A stretch of 64,000 nucleotides of DNA, from NCBI RefSeq assembly GCF_014534745.1, contig NZ_JACVVP010000001.1, positions 124,001-188,000 on the forward strand, read 5' to 3'. Below, one piece after another: positions 1 to 8,777 of this stretch. This DNA comes from Flammeovirga sp. EKP202. Its GTDB lineage: Bacteria > Bacteroidota > Bacteroidia > Cytophagales > Flammeovirgaceae. The position numbers and the translations under genes are program-made. The notes under the pieces were generated by a model. It searched no databases, had not been told where the DNA came from, and worked only from the letters and a program-made list of their open reading frames with translations. Within the stretch, counting starts at the first letter, position 1. Every line of letters starts with the position of its first letter.

Positions 1-509
1 CAGCTTGTAATAATCATTTTGAAATGATGAAAATATTACGAGATGAGTATACAGGTGAGGTACATGTATCGACAGGTATGACTAAAAAAGACGAAATAAA
101 ACAAATTATTGAGTTTTTTGAGGAAACAGGAGCTGCAAAGGAAAGATTAGTAGTTTACAACTGTACTTCTGGTTACCCTGTACCTTTTGAAGATGTTTGT
201 CTTTTAGAAATTTCCAATTTAGTAAATGAATTTGGTGATCGAGTAAAAGAAATTGGTTTCTCTGGTCATCATTTAGGTATTGCTATTGATATGGCTGCTT
301 ATACATTAGGTGCATCATGGGTAGAACGTCATTTCACTAAAGATCGTACTTGGAAAGGAACAGATCATGCTGCTTCATTAGAAGTTACTGGTCTGATGAA
401 ACTTTGCAGAGACTTAAAAGCTACGCATCAATCACTAACATTCAAGTCAACAGAAGTTCTTCCGATTGAACAAGTTCAACGTGAAAAATTGAAATATAGA
501 CAAGCTTAA
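1..509 (+). CDS. neuB: N-acetylneuraminate synthase family protein, C-terminal part
   Basis: The 3' end of a nonulosonate synthase; the reading frame is open from base 3, so the start lies left of the window. NeuB-family enzymes condense phosphoenolpyruvate with an N-acylated amino sugar to make sialic or legionaminic-type acids in the cytoplasm. Visible hallmarks of the TIM barrel are the STGM segment, the NCTSGYPVPFED segment, GFSGHHLG and the closing ERHFTKDRTWKGTDHAASL metal/substrate motif. The protein stops about 40 residues after that motif, so the usual C-terminal SAF (antifreeze-like) domain of NeuB is absent. The cytidylyltransferase downstream supports the role, but the exact nonulosonate cannot be told from sequence. 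A 13-bp hairpin separates the two genes. Confidence 0.85.
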   Translation, partial: ACNNHFEMMKILRDEYTGEVHVSTGMTKKDEIKQIIEFFEETGAAKERLVVYNCTSGYPVPFEDVCLLEISNLVNEFGDRVKEIGFSGHHLGIAIDMAAYTLGASWVERHFTKDRTWKGTDHAASLEVTGLMKLCRDLKATHQSLTFKSTEVLPIEQVQREKLKYRQA

Positions 510-533
510 GATAAAGCTTTAGTAATTTATTAG

Positions 534-572
534 AAGTAACATTAATATTAATTATTAATGTTACTTTCTTTT
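534..572 (+). terminator. Hairpin terminator after the synthase gene
   Basis: A perfect 13-bp inverted repeat (534-546 with 554-566, loop of 7) is followed by a T-rich tract. It lies 25 bases after the synthase stop and just before the cytidylyltransferase. It may terminate or attenuate rather than fully block, since the next gene belongs to the same pathway. Confidence 0.6.
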
Positions 573-584
573 ATTTAAAATAAT

Positions 585-1739
585 ATGAAAACAATTGCTT
601 TTATTCCTGTTAGAGGAGGTAGTAAATCTATACCTTTAAAAAATATAAAACCTTTTTGTAATAAACCTTTAGTTTATTGGACAGCACAAGCTGCTCAAAA
701 TTCAAATGTTATAGATGAGGTTATTATTGCAACTGATTCAGATGAAATTATATCTACTGTTAAGGGATTTAATTTCAGTAAACTAAAGGTATATAAAAGA
801 GATAATGAGAATGCACAAGACACATCATCGACAGAAAGTGTGATGTTAGAATATATCAAAAAAGCATCTTTAAATAAAGAGGATAATCTTATTCTGATAC
901 AAGCTACATCTCCCTTTTTACAATCAATTGATTTAGATAATGGAATGAAACAATTAGAAGAGTCTAATAAAGATTCATTGCTGTCATGTTCTTGTGTGAA
1001 ACGTTTTTTTTGGTCTAAAAAGGGAGACCCCTTGAATTATGATTATAATCATAGACCTAGACGCCAAGATTTTGAGGGTACTTTAATAGAAAATGGAGCG
1101 TTTTATATTAATACCGTTAGAAATATTATTGAATTTCAAAATAGATTGAATGGTGATATTGAAGTTTATGAGATGCCAGAATACACAATGACTGAAATAG
1201 ACGAGCCAGATGACTGGTTTATTGCAGAGCATTTAATGGAAAAGTATATCTTAAAAAAACAGAAAAAACAAATAAAACTCTTTTTGTCAGATGTTGATGG
1301 AGTACTGACAGATGCGGGGATGTACTATTCTGAAACAGGAGATGAATTGAAAAAATTTAATACCCATGATGGTATGGCTTTCCAGCTATTGAGAGAAAAA
1401 GGTATCAAGACAGGGATTATTACTTCTGAAAATACAAAAATTGTTGAAAGAAGAGCAAAAAAAATGAAAGTTGACTTTCTTTATCAAGGTCAGGAGCATG
1501 GGGGAAAACTAAACGCTGCTAAAACTATTTGTAAAGAGTTAGGTATTACTCTTGATGAAGTAGCTTATATTGGGGATGATATTAATTGTTTTGAACTGTT
1601 ATCAAATGTGGGATTAGCGGCATGTCCTAGTAATGCTTTAGGTAAAATTAAATCGATTCCTTTAATTAATATATTAACTAAAAAAGGAGGAGAGGGAGTT
1701 GTTAGAGAATTTATAGATCTTTATAATTTCAAAAATTAA
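585..1739 (+). CDS. neuA: Acylneuraminate cytidylyltransferase fused to KdsC-like HAD phosphatase
   Basis: A bifunctional protein of 384 residues. Residues 1-225 are a CMP-nonulosonate synthetase: the nucleotide-binding loop RGGSKSIPLKN (10-20), QATSPF (106-111) and the metal-binding EIDEPDDW (204-211). Residues 230-384 are a HAD phosphatase of the KdsC / 8-phosphatase type: DVDGVLTD (236-243), GIITSE (277-282) and YIGDDIN (328-334). The first domain activates the nonulosonate with CTP. The second probably removes the 9-phosphate made by the synthase. Vertebrate CMAS and some Bacteroidota enzymes share this fusion. Its stop codon overlaps the flippase start by one base (TAATG), indicating translational coupling. 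Whether the substrate is Neu5Ac, legionaminate or pseudaminate is not decidable here. Confidence 0.88.
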   Translation: MKTIAFIPVRGGSKSIPLKNIKPFCNKPLVYWTAQAAQNSNVIDEVIIATDSDEIISTVKGFNFSKLKVYKRDNENAQDTSSTESVMLEYIKKASLNKEDNLILIQATSPFLQSIDLDNGMKQLEESNKDSLLSCSCVKRFFWSKKGDPLNYDYNHRPRRQDFEGTLIENGAFYINTVRNIIEFQNRLNGDIEVYEMPEYTMTEIDEPDDWFIAEHLMEKYILKKQKKQIKLFLSDVDGVLTDAGMYYSETGDELKKFNTHDGMAFQLLREKGIKTGIITSENTKIVERRAKKMKVDFLYQGQEHGGKLNAAKTICKELGITLDEVAYIGDDINCFELLSNVGLAACPSNALGKIKSIPLINILTKKGGEGVVREFIDLYNFKN

Positions 1740-2977
1740 TGAGAGATATAAATATCTATAAAAACATGCTATGGTTATTTTTAGATAAAGTAGTTATAGT
1801 ATTAGTACAATTTACAATAAGTGTTAAAATAGCTAATGAATATTCATCTGAGTTATATGGGAAGTATGCTTATGCAATATCAATTTGTGCGTTTGTACCT
1901 GTTATTTTAGAGGTATTAAATAACAAGATTATAAAAAAAAAATTCTCAAAGGGAAAGGATCATATAAATCAACTTTTTAAGTTTACTTTCTTTAGAATTG
2001 CAATTAGTTTTATAATAGTAGTCATTTACTATTTATATACCTATTATTTGAATGGTTTTGATAAGCTCAATATTTATATTTTATTATTTCTTATTAATGC
2101 TTTTATTCTTAGTATTTCTTCTGTTATAGAGGTATTTTATGAGTTTAAATTGTTATCTAGTTTAACTGTAAAAATATCTGTTATTTCTAATTTATTTGTA
2201 GGTGTATTTCAATATATTATTCTTAGTTTATCATATTCGTTAAAATCTATAATAATAATAACAATTTTAGGATCTATATTGAGAGTAATATTACTCTCAC
2301 GTAAGTATTTTAAAAGTGTTGAAGATATTAAATTAACTCGTGATAAAACTCTAATCAATACTCTTAATGAGGGTAAATATTTATGGTTAGCTACATTATC
2401 ATTTATTATTTATTCTCAGCTAGATAAGCTTATGATAGGGGAAATGTTGGGAATGAGTTCTGTCGGTGTTTATCAAGTAGCTGATAGGTTTTATGCTCTA
2501 GGTATTATCTGGATAGGTATAGCAAAAAATTCTATTTTCCCTAAAATGATTCTTCTACAGAATAATAAGATAGAATATAAAAACTACATAAAAAAAAAGG
2601 TAAAATATGCATTATTATTTAGTTTTGTAATTATTGTAGGTGTATTCTTGTTCTCTTCCTTTGTTATTGAAAATGTATATAGCTCTGAATTTTGGGAGGC
2701 TTCAAAATATTTAAAGTTAAAATCGATTAATATAATAATTTTAGCTATTGGAATTTTGAAAGTTGAACATCTAAGTTTATTTGGAGGTACGAGAGAAAAT
2801 ACGATAGTTATATTTACTAGTTGTATCATAAATATTATATTAAATTTTATATTAATTCCAATATACCATATTTATGGTGCTATAATAGCAACGATTTGTA
2901 GTCAATTTTATTCAACAATATTAGGGACTACTTTAAATAAAAAATTGAATTCTTATTACTTACTATTATTAAAATAA
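1739..2977 (+). CDS. Wzx-type polysaccharide flippase
   Basis: A 412-residue polytopic membrane protein with about 12 hydrophobic segments and the look of the MOP/MATE-like O-unit flippase family. Its start fits the family (KNMLWLFLDKVV at residues 9-20, the usual first helix), and DKLMIGEMLGMSSVGVYQVA lies near the middle. It would flip the undecaprenyl-linked repeat unit across the inner membrane. The start overlaps the preceding stop by one base and the next gene begins 6 bases after its stop, so it is in an operon. Base composition is very AT-rich, as is common for O-antigen/capsule genes. Family assignment is good; the substrate is unknown. Confidence 0.85.
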   Translation: MRDINIYKNMLWLFLDKVVIVLVQFTISVKIANEYSSELYGKYAYAISICAFVPVILEVLNNKIIKKKFSKGKDHINQLFKFTFFRIAISFIIVVIYYLYTYYLNGFDKLNIYILLFLINAFILSISSVIEVFYEFKLLSSLTVKISVISNLFVGVFQYIILSLSYSLKSIIIITILGSILRVILLSRKYFKSVEDIKLTRDKTLINTLNEGKYLWLATLSFIIYSQLDKLMIGEMLGMSSVGVYQVADRFYALGIIWIGIAKNSIFPKMILLQNNKIEYKNYIKKKVKYALLFSFVIIVGVFLFSSFVIENVYSSEFWEASKYLKLKSINIIILAIGILKVEHLSLFGGTRENTIVIFTSCIINIILNFILIPIYHIYGAIIATICSQFYSTILGTTLNKKLNSYYLLLLK

Positions 2978-2983
2978 ATCTTA

Positions 2984-4303
2984 ATGAAAAAAATATTTTT
3001 GATATCAGATAATAGAGATGATTCAAATTGGGGTTGTAGAGCAACGAGTGCGGCATTAACTGATATAATAAAAAAATCAATAAGTAATCAAGACGTAGAG
3101 TTTGATACCGTAGGGTTAAAAGATATTCATTTTTATCAACCTTATTATCATTTTAAGAATATACCATTATTTGATCGTATATATAACTTTTATCCAGGAC
3201 ATTCAAATGTTAGGTGGAAGAAAAATATTAAGAGATTACTAGCAGTTATTTTTAGTCCTTTATTTAAACCTTTTTTTTATAAAGATAGTGTACCTCATAA
3301 AGCTACTGAGGTGAATACTTTTGTAAAACTAGTTAAAAATAAAAAAATTCTGCAGAAAGAGGTTAATGCTATAATGAATGCTGATTTAGTAATATGCAAT
3401 GGAGAAGGATCTGTTTATGCTGATGAGAGAAAAGGAAAATATAATTTATTTCTCTTATATATTGCTAAAACTCTATTTAATAAAAAGGTTTATATGATCA
3501 ATCACATGTTTGATCCTAAATCTAATGATCTCATTGAATTATCAAAATTTTATTATCCTCACTTTGATGAAATAGTATTTAGAGATGAATTAAGCCTTAA
3601 GTATTTTAATGATTTGAATTTAAATTTAAAAGTAAGCTTTTTACCTGATGCAGCTTTTATCTATCATTCATCAAAGTCAGCCTTTATTACTGAGATATCT
3701 ATACATAATAAAGGTTATTTAGATGTTTTTTCTGGTAATAAAAACTACTGGGAGAATGTGGATTTGTCAAAAGATTTTGTAATTATTGGGGGAAGTTCTA
3801 GACTGACAAAACCTGGTTTACCTAAAGGATATAATCCAATACTATCATTTCAATTATTGATAGATGAATTACAGAGAAAAGGTATTCAAGTAGTATTATC
3901 TGAACCCTGTTTGGGAGATAATTTTATGAGACTCTTGTCATCGAAAAATCAGCTACCTATTTTACCAGTTGAAACACCTACTCAAATGGCAATTGACATC
4001 ATGTCTTTATCAAAGTGCTATATTTCTGGGAGATATCATCCAATGATTCTTACTATGGTAAGTGGTACACCTGTTGTAGCTTTTACATCAAACTCACATA
4101 AAACAAGAAGTTTACAGGATTTTATGGGGTTTGAAAATGAACCTAACTTTGCTGTGGAATATTTAGACACGGAATATGTTAAAGTAGCAGAGTATGTTGA
4201 ATATTTGATAAGTGTAGAGCCTGTTTTAAGACCTAAGATAAAAAAGAAAGTAGATAATATACAAAAGAGTATACTAGATTTTTATTCTAATATTTTGACT
4301 TAA
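2984..4303 (+). CDS. Polysaccharide pyruvyl transferase family protein
   Basis: A 439-residue protein of the CsaB/WcaK family, which transfers pyruvyl ketals from phosphoenolpyruvate onto sugars of surface polymers. Supporting segments are the N-terminal ISDNRDDSNWGCRA, the central ICNGEGSVYAD (about 138-148), the FRDELSLKYF segment typical of the family, and the C-terminal SGRYHPMILTMVSGTPVVAF. Some members are better described as GT-B-like enzymes of unknown donor, so pyruvylation is inferred from family only. It lies 6 bases downstream of the flippase and is the last intact gene before a 300-base decayed stretch. Confidence 0.8.
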   Translation: MKKIFLISDNRDDSNWGCRATSAALTDIIKKSISNQDVEFDTVGLKDIHFYQPYYHFKNIPLFDRIYNFYPGHSNVRWKKNIKRLLAVIFSPLFKPFFYKDSVPHKATEVNTFVKLVKNKKILQKEVNAIMNADLVICNGEGSVYADERKGKYNLFLLYIAKTLFNKKVYMINHMFDPKSNDLIELSKFYYPHFDEIVFRDELSLKYFNDLNLNLKVSFLPDAAFIYHSSKSAFITEISIHNKGYLDVFSGNKNYWENVDLSKDFVIIGGSSRLTKPGLPKGYNPILSFQLLIDELQRKGIQVVLSEPCLGDNFMRLLSSKNQLPILPVETPTQMAIDIMSLSKCYISGRYHPMILTMVSGTPVVAFTSNSHKTRSLQDFMGFENEPNFAVEYLDTEYVKVAEYVEYLISVEPVLRPKIKKKVDNIQKSILDFYSNILT

Positions 4304-4375
4304 AAGTTTATGATATAAAAATAACTAAATAAAGGGATTCTTAGATTAATATTTGATTATAAGTTTTTTTGAGTA

Positions 4376-4607
4376 ATGTATTTAGTTTTACTGATTCGTT
4401 ATTCTAAAAGGGTATATCTGCTATCTATGGTTGCCTTAATAATTGCAATAATGCATTTTTCATTATCATACTACTGTTGTTGGTATATATGTAATAGAAG
4501 GAGCTGTTAAAGTTTCATTTGTATCATATGGAATTGTATTTTTATTAGTATAACTTGTAACTAATAAAGTTCAGCGATTACCGTGGTTTACATTTAAAAT
4601 TTATGAT
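4376..4607 (+). pseudogene. Possible relic of a flippase C-terminus
   Basis: The gap between two intact genes translates, in two successive frames, into membrane-protein-like sequence. Bases 4376 to about 4470 read MYLVLLIRYSKRVYLLSMVA and continue hydrophobic. After an apparent frameshift the frame starting at 4476 reads GIYVIEGAVKVSFVSYGIVF, passes one stop (4551-4553), and continues LVTNKVQRLPWFTFKIYD up to the next gene. The arrangement (short loop, GA-rich helix start, final helix, basic tail) resembles the last helices of Wzx flippases. This is my reading by eye; no alignment was run. Confidence 0.35.
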
Positions 4608-5544
4608 TGATATTTATATTTTTTCAAAACCTTTGCAATATTTAAATATTAAAAATTTAGTATCTAAAAAAATAAACAATACTGATGAATTAATCATTAT
4701 AGGTAACTTTTTTAATGCGAAGCTTTATTATAATAAAATCAAAGAATATGACTCTTATTGGAATTCTATTACTTTTTTTGAAAGTAGGAGAAGTGCTTAT
4801 ATATCATTAATAAATAAAAAAATAAGATTTCTTTATTTAGATCGTGATCATGGCATTGATTATTTCTTTTTAAAATTTTTATCATTTGAGAAGTTGAGAG
4901 TTTATGAGGAAGGTTATGGAACTTATAGACCAACGCAGAAAGTAGATGGGTTTAGATCTCAATTTAAAGAATTTATTGTTAATTTATTCGGCTCTGGTAG
5001 AGGAATTGGTCAATCACCTTTATGTTCTCAATTAATTGTTTATTATCCAAATTTTTATGCAAAAGAAAATAATCAATTGGGATATACAGCAGAACTGGTA
5101 AATTTTGATTCCTCATTTGAAGAGAATTTATTAAAAAATAGAATACTCTTTGATAAAATATTTTCTACAGATTCTTACATAAAGAGTATAAAGAATAAAA
5201 AAGTATTTTTTTACGCGACGACTTGGACTATTGATTATACTATAATACAAACAATTGTGAGTCAAATGCGAAATGGTGATATTTTTATTATTAAACCTCA
5301 TCCCCATATTAAAGAGCACTTAGATTTTGATAGTTCGGATATTTATATTTTAAATACACCAAATTTGTTGGAATTTATTTTAATTGAATTGAAATCTAAT
5401 AATAATGATATCACTGTGTATCATCAAAATAGTACTTCAATGGCTTATTTACAAAGTATTAATTCTATAAATATACCTACAAGTAATTTAGTTCAAAATG
5501 AAGATTATTCAAGGTTTTATAACTTCTTAAGAGAGAATGAGTAA
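4603..5544 (+). CDS. Candidate sialyltransferase-like glycosyltransferase
   Basis: A 313-residue protein without an obvious signal peptide or membrane helix. Three features recall bacterial sialyl-/polysialyltransferases (GT38/GT52/GT80 group): an acidic-acidic-Gly motif (YEEGYGTY, EEG at 102-104), an HP motif (IIKPHPH, HP at 233-234) and a following Ser/Thr-rich HQNSTSM (274-280). In that group the first acidic residue is the catalytic base and the HP histidine contacts CMP. Context agrees: a CMP-nonulosonate synthetase lies 3 kb upstream in the same transcription direction. No other gene in the window is a good candidate for using that donor. The function is inferred; the fold could also belong to another GT-B family. 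Confidence 0.6.
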   Translation: MIDIYIFSKPLQYLNIKNLVSKKINNTDELIIIGNFFNAKLYYNKIKEYDSYWNSITFFESRRSAYISLINKKIRFLYLDRDHGIDYFFLKFLSFEKLRVYEEGYGTYRPTQKVDGFRSQFKEFIVNLFGSGRGIGQSPLCSQLIVYYPNFYAKENNQLGYTAELVNFDSSFEENLLKNRILFDKIFSTDSYIKSIKNKKVFFYATTWTIDYTIIQTIVSQMRNGDIFIIKPHPHIKEHLDFDSSDIYILNTPNLLEFILIELKSNNNDITVYHQNSTSMAYLQSINSINIPTSNLVQNEDYSRFYNFLRENE

Positions 5545-5547
5545 CAA

Positions 5548-6912
5548 ATGAAAGCTATAGTATCAAGTGCAAAACATAATTTTTTTTATTATCAAATAAT
5601 AGCAATAATTTTATGTGTTTCTAATTTTTTTCTTTACTCTAAATCATTTTTTATTGGTTTCTTTTTTACATTACTAATAATTGTATCATTGAAAGTTAGT
5701 ATGAAAAATAAAATACTTTTAGCTTATTTTATGTATTTTGTTTTTTTTCAAAACTATTTCATATCAATATTCAGTTACAACTTACTTATAAATAAGGGCT
5801 TGTTTAAGTTTTTGCATGGGTTAAATATTTTAATTCCAGTATTTATTTCTATCCTATATTTGCTCTTAAAAAAACAAAATAAAATTTTTGTTTTTAAAAT
5901 AATATCTCTTGTAACCCTTCTAGCTATTTATTTTGTTTTTGGTACTTATCAATATGGTTTAAATCCTAGCTTAGCTTATTTAAGGTTATTTTTGATACCC
6001 ATTATTTTTTTTATATGTGGTTTGTTCTTTCAAGATATTGAAGAAAACTTTGTTAAACAACAGTTAAAAATAATGTTGTTCGCAATTGTAATTGTAGGAA
6101 TATGTCAATTTCTTTTTCCTAAATTCACTACTTATTTATTGAATGAGTTAGACTATTTTAAAATAAAAAAAGGAGTATTAAATCTAGGTGATTTGATTTC
6201 GTTCCACAAAAGGAACTATTTTTTAAATCTGTCAATTTTTCCGAAATTGGTTAGAGTTAGTTCTTTAATCAAAAGTATGATTTCTGTAAGTTACTTTATT
6301 ACTATTATATCTCTTTATATATATTATAATGAGAATAAAAAGGTAACCTTCTTATTTTTTGTAATTGCATTATTTATTGTAAGTTCTAAAGGTGCAATAA
6401 TTCTATATTTTACATTCGTACTTTTTAATAAATTAAGAGAAAGCAACTCATATTCATTGACTATGCTTATTATGACTTTATTTTGGTTATTAACCATTAT
6501 TACAGGATATTTAATGCATAATGAACATATAGTAGGGTTTGTAGCAGGTTTGAAATATATTTTTACTTTAGGTAATGGTTTAGGGTTTAGTGGTAATTTG
6601 TCTAATGTAGCATTGACAAGTTGGGATGGTGTATCATTACCAGATTTAGGTTATTGGACTCGATTTCAAAATGGTAGTGAGAGTGTATATGGAGTATTGA
6701 TTAGTAGTCTTGGTATTCTAGGAACTGTATACACTTACACTTTGTATACGATTTTAGAAAAGAGTAGGAACGTTCTTCCAATAGAAAGAGAATATATTGT
6801 TGTATTATCAGTGTTAATTTTCTTTTTAGGAATTTTTCAAGAAGAAGCATTTTCTCCTTATGCTATAGGGTTATCAATGTTTATTCTTGGTTTTACATTG
6901 AATAAAAAATGA
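5548..6912 (+). CDS. Polytopic membrane protein, probable polysaccharide polymerase (Wzy-like)
   Basis: A 454-residue protein made almost wholly of hydrophobic helices (about 11-12) with a larger soluble loop near residues 320-380 containing NGLGFSGNLSNVALTSWDG. That layout (many helices plus one big periplasmic loop near the C-terminus) is typical of Wzy O-unit polymerases, which share little sequence identity. It starts 3 bases after the stop of the candidate transferase, so it is in the same operon. The gene directly downstream encodes a second, more recognisable O-antigen ligase/polymerase family protein; one of the two probably polymerises and the other ligates. The assignment rests on topology and context. 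Confidence 0.6.
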   Translation: MKAIVSSAKHNFFYYQIIAIILCVSNFFLYSKSFFIGFFFTLLIIVSLKVSMKNKILLAYFMYFVFFQNYFISIFSYNLLINKGLFKFLHGLNILIPVFISILYLLLKKQNKIFVFKIISLVTLLAIYFVFGTYQYGLNPSLAYLRLFLIPIIFFICGLFFQDIEENFVKQQLKIMLFAIVIVGICQFLFPKFTTYLLNELDYFKIKKGVLNLGDLISFHKRNYFLNLSIFPKLVRVSSLIKSMISVSYFITIISLYIYYNENKKVTFLFFVIALFIVSSKGAIILYFTFVLFNKLRESNSYSLTMLIMTLFWLLTIITGYLMHNEHIVGFVAGLKYIFTLGNGLGFSGNLSNVALTSWDGVSLPDLGYWTRFQNGSESVYGVLISSLGILGTVYTYTLYTILEKSRNVLPIEREYIVVLSVLIFFLGIFQEEAFSPYAIGLSMFILGFTLNKK

Positions 6913-6925
6913 ATTGATTTAAATA

Positions 6926-8077
6926 ATGACTTTATCTAAACAAAAGATAGGTGAAATACTTGTAATAAATACAGTAATATCATTACCTTGGGGATTCGCT
7001 TACACAAATATTTCATTTATTCTAGTTCTTTTATTTGTTCTTTTTTTTCCTAAATCAATAGGTGATTTAATTTTTAGAAGTCAATACTTACCTTTATTTC
7101 TTTTTTTTATTGTTCATGTAATATCATTTGGGACTTATTTTGAAGGAGACTTTTTGGTAAAAGCTTATGATTTAGTTTATCCTCTGCTTCCTCTTGTGAT
7201 TTTCCCTTTATTTTTAAATAATATTAATTTATCAAAATTAGTATTTAATAGATTGTTAATTACTTTTTCAATATCAACTTTGTGTATAGGTATATTTGTA
7301 CTAATTAAATATATGTTATTAGAAAGGGAAATGACTCTTAGGAATGTTACATTATTATATACTAATATACATATTCCATATTATGCTTTGTATCTAATAA
7401 CTTCCCTTTTAGCGATGTATTTTATTAAAATACGTAATAAGTATTTATATTCATATTTTTTATTTTCTTTAATAATACTTCTTTTTTTAGGGTCTAAGAT
7501 GGGAGTGCTAAACTTAATAGGTGTATTGGTTCTTTACATTTTAAAAGAACAGAAAAAGATAATAAAGTATGTTGTACCATTATTAATTATTTCATTACCA
7601 CTAATCTTTTTGTATACTCCTTTTGGGCATAGGTTTAACCAAGAAATAATAAAACAATCAGATCAATCAAGGCTCAGGAATTGGAAATCAGGGATGAAAA
7701 CTATTTCAGATAGTTTTTGGTTAGGGTATGGTTTTGGAAATGAAAAAGAAGCATTACAAAAGCATAGACCTAAAAATAGTTATGAGTATAAAGAAGGGTA
7801 TAATTCTCACAATCAATTTATTGATATTGCAATTACCTTTGGGATGTTAGGTTTAATACTTTACATATTCATGATGTTGTATTATGTATATATTGGATAT
7901 CAAAGAAATAATTTTTTTCTAATTATTTTTATACTAGTATTTAATATATCTTCCTTAACAGAGAATCTCTTAGATAGGCAAAAGGGGATTATTCTTTTTT
8001 CAGTATTTGTTCCGTTATTATTAATATGGGAGAGAAATGATAATAAAGATTATATTAGACAGACAAAAACAAAATAA
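6926..8077 (+). CDS. O-antigen ligase family protein (Wzy_C)
   Basis: A 383-residue membrane protein with about 10-11 helices. The segment near residues 250-305 (RLRNWKSGMKTISDSFWLGY then GFGNE and YNSHNQFIDIAITFGMLGL) is the hallmark of the WaaL/Wzy_C family: an Arg-rich start of the periplasmic loop, a G-x-G and a conserved H-N in the loop end before the next helix. Such proteins transfer undecaprenyl-linked glycans to lipid A core or another acceptor, or polymerise them. It follows the upstream membrane protein by 13 bases, and its last 41 bases overlap the next gene. Confidence 0.75.
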   Translation: MTLSKQKIGEILVINTVISLPWGFAYTNISFILVLLFVLFFPKSIGDLIFRSQYLPLFLFFIVHVISFGTYFEGDFLVKAYDLVYPLLPLVIFPLFLNNINLSKLVFNRLLITFSISTLCIGIFVLIKYMLLEREMTLRNVTLLYTNIHIPYYALYLITSLLAMYFIKIRNKYLYSYFLFSLIILLFLGSKMGVLNLIGVLVLYILKEQKKIIKYVVPLLIISLPLIFLYTPFGHRFNQEIIKQSDQSRLRNWKSGMKTISDSFWLGYGFGNEKEALQKHRPKNSYEYKEGYNSHNQFIDIAITFGMLGLILYIFMMLYYVYIGYQRNNFFLIIFILVFNISSLTENLLDRQKGIILFSVFVPLLLIWERNDNKDYIRQTKTK

Positions 8078-8714
8078 GACAACAACTTTCTTAAACCCCG
8101 CTTCATATGTTGAAGCAAGAAAAAAAATATCTCTCTATAAGGAAATTGATTCCATTTATGTCGATGGTATTTTGTTAGTTAAACTTTTAAATATTTTTTG
8201 CAATCAAAATGTTACGAGAAAAAGTTTTGATATGACTTCTTTAGCTCCTCTAGTATTTAATGATGCGATTAATGATTCAAAATCAATTTATTTTATTGGT
8301 TCAACACAAAATTCAATAGAAGGGTTTATTGATATTATTAAAAAAAAATATAAAGGGCTTAATATTATAGGTTATCGAAATGGATATGTAAAAGGAAAAG
8401 AGGATGGAGCAATCCAGAATATTATTGATTTAAACCCAGATATTGTTGTTATCGGTATGGGAGCACCTTTACAAGAGAAGTTTTTAATTAACTTAAGAAA
8501 AAAAGGTTTTGATGGAACTGGTTATACTTGTGGAGGGTTTATTCATCAAACGTCGGAAAGTCTAAACTATTACCCAACATGGATTAACAGATTAAATTTA
8601 AGGATGCCATATAGAATTTTTGCAGAACCTGAGTTTAGGAGAAAACTTCCAAATTATGTGAAATTCTTTTTCTATTTTTTCAAAGACTTAATTTATTATT
8701 ATAAACAAAAATAA
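8037..8714 (+). CDS. WecG/TagA/CpsF family glycosyltransferase (GT26)
   Basis: A 225-residue cytoplasmic/membrane-associated transferase. Family signs are the NPASYVEARK segment near the N-terminus, a short VDGILLVKLL (residues 41-50), IYFIGSTQNSIEGF, then NPDIVVIGMGAPLQEKFL and the C-terminal MPYRIFAEPEFRRKLPNYVK. GT26 enzymes add an N-acetylmannosamine(-uronate) or related sugar to an undecaprenyl-linked acceptor early in unit assembly. The start chosen (8037) overlaps the upstream ligase gene by 41 bases; it gives the usual GT26 length and no better start lies after the overlap. A basic C-terminus (FFKDLIYYYKQK) fits membrane association. Confidence 0.85.
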   Translation: MIIKIILDRQKQNKTTTFLNPASYVEARKKISLYKEIDSIYVDGILLVKLLNIFCNQNVTRKSFDMTSLAPLVFNDAINDSKSIYFIGSTQNSIEGFIDIIKKKYKGLNIIGYRNGYVKGKEDGAIQNIIDLNPDIVVIGMGAPLQEKFLINLRKKGFDGTGYTCGGFIHQTSESLNYYPTWINRLNLRMPYRIFAEPEFRRKLPNYVKFFFYFFKDLIYYYKQK

Positions 8715-8738
8715 ATTAGAGTTTGATATTATTATTTT

Positions 8739-8746
8739 TACTTTTG
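8739..8746 (+). promoter_or_regulatory. Possible -7 promoter element before the sugar phosphotransferase
   Basis: TACTTTTG matches the Bacteroidota -7 consensus TAnnTTTG and lies 32 bases before the ATG at 8778. A TTTG at 8722-8725 is only 13 bases upstream, shorter than the usual 17-23 spacer, so the -33 element is doubtful. Confidence 0.3.
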
Positions 8747-8777
8747 TTGTATAGAAAAAGAAGCATATTTATAAATA

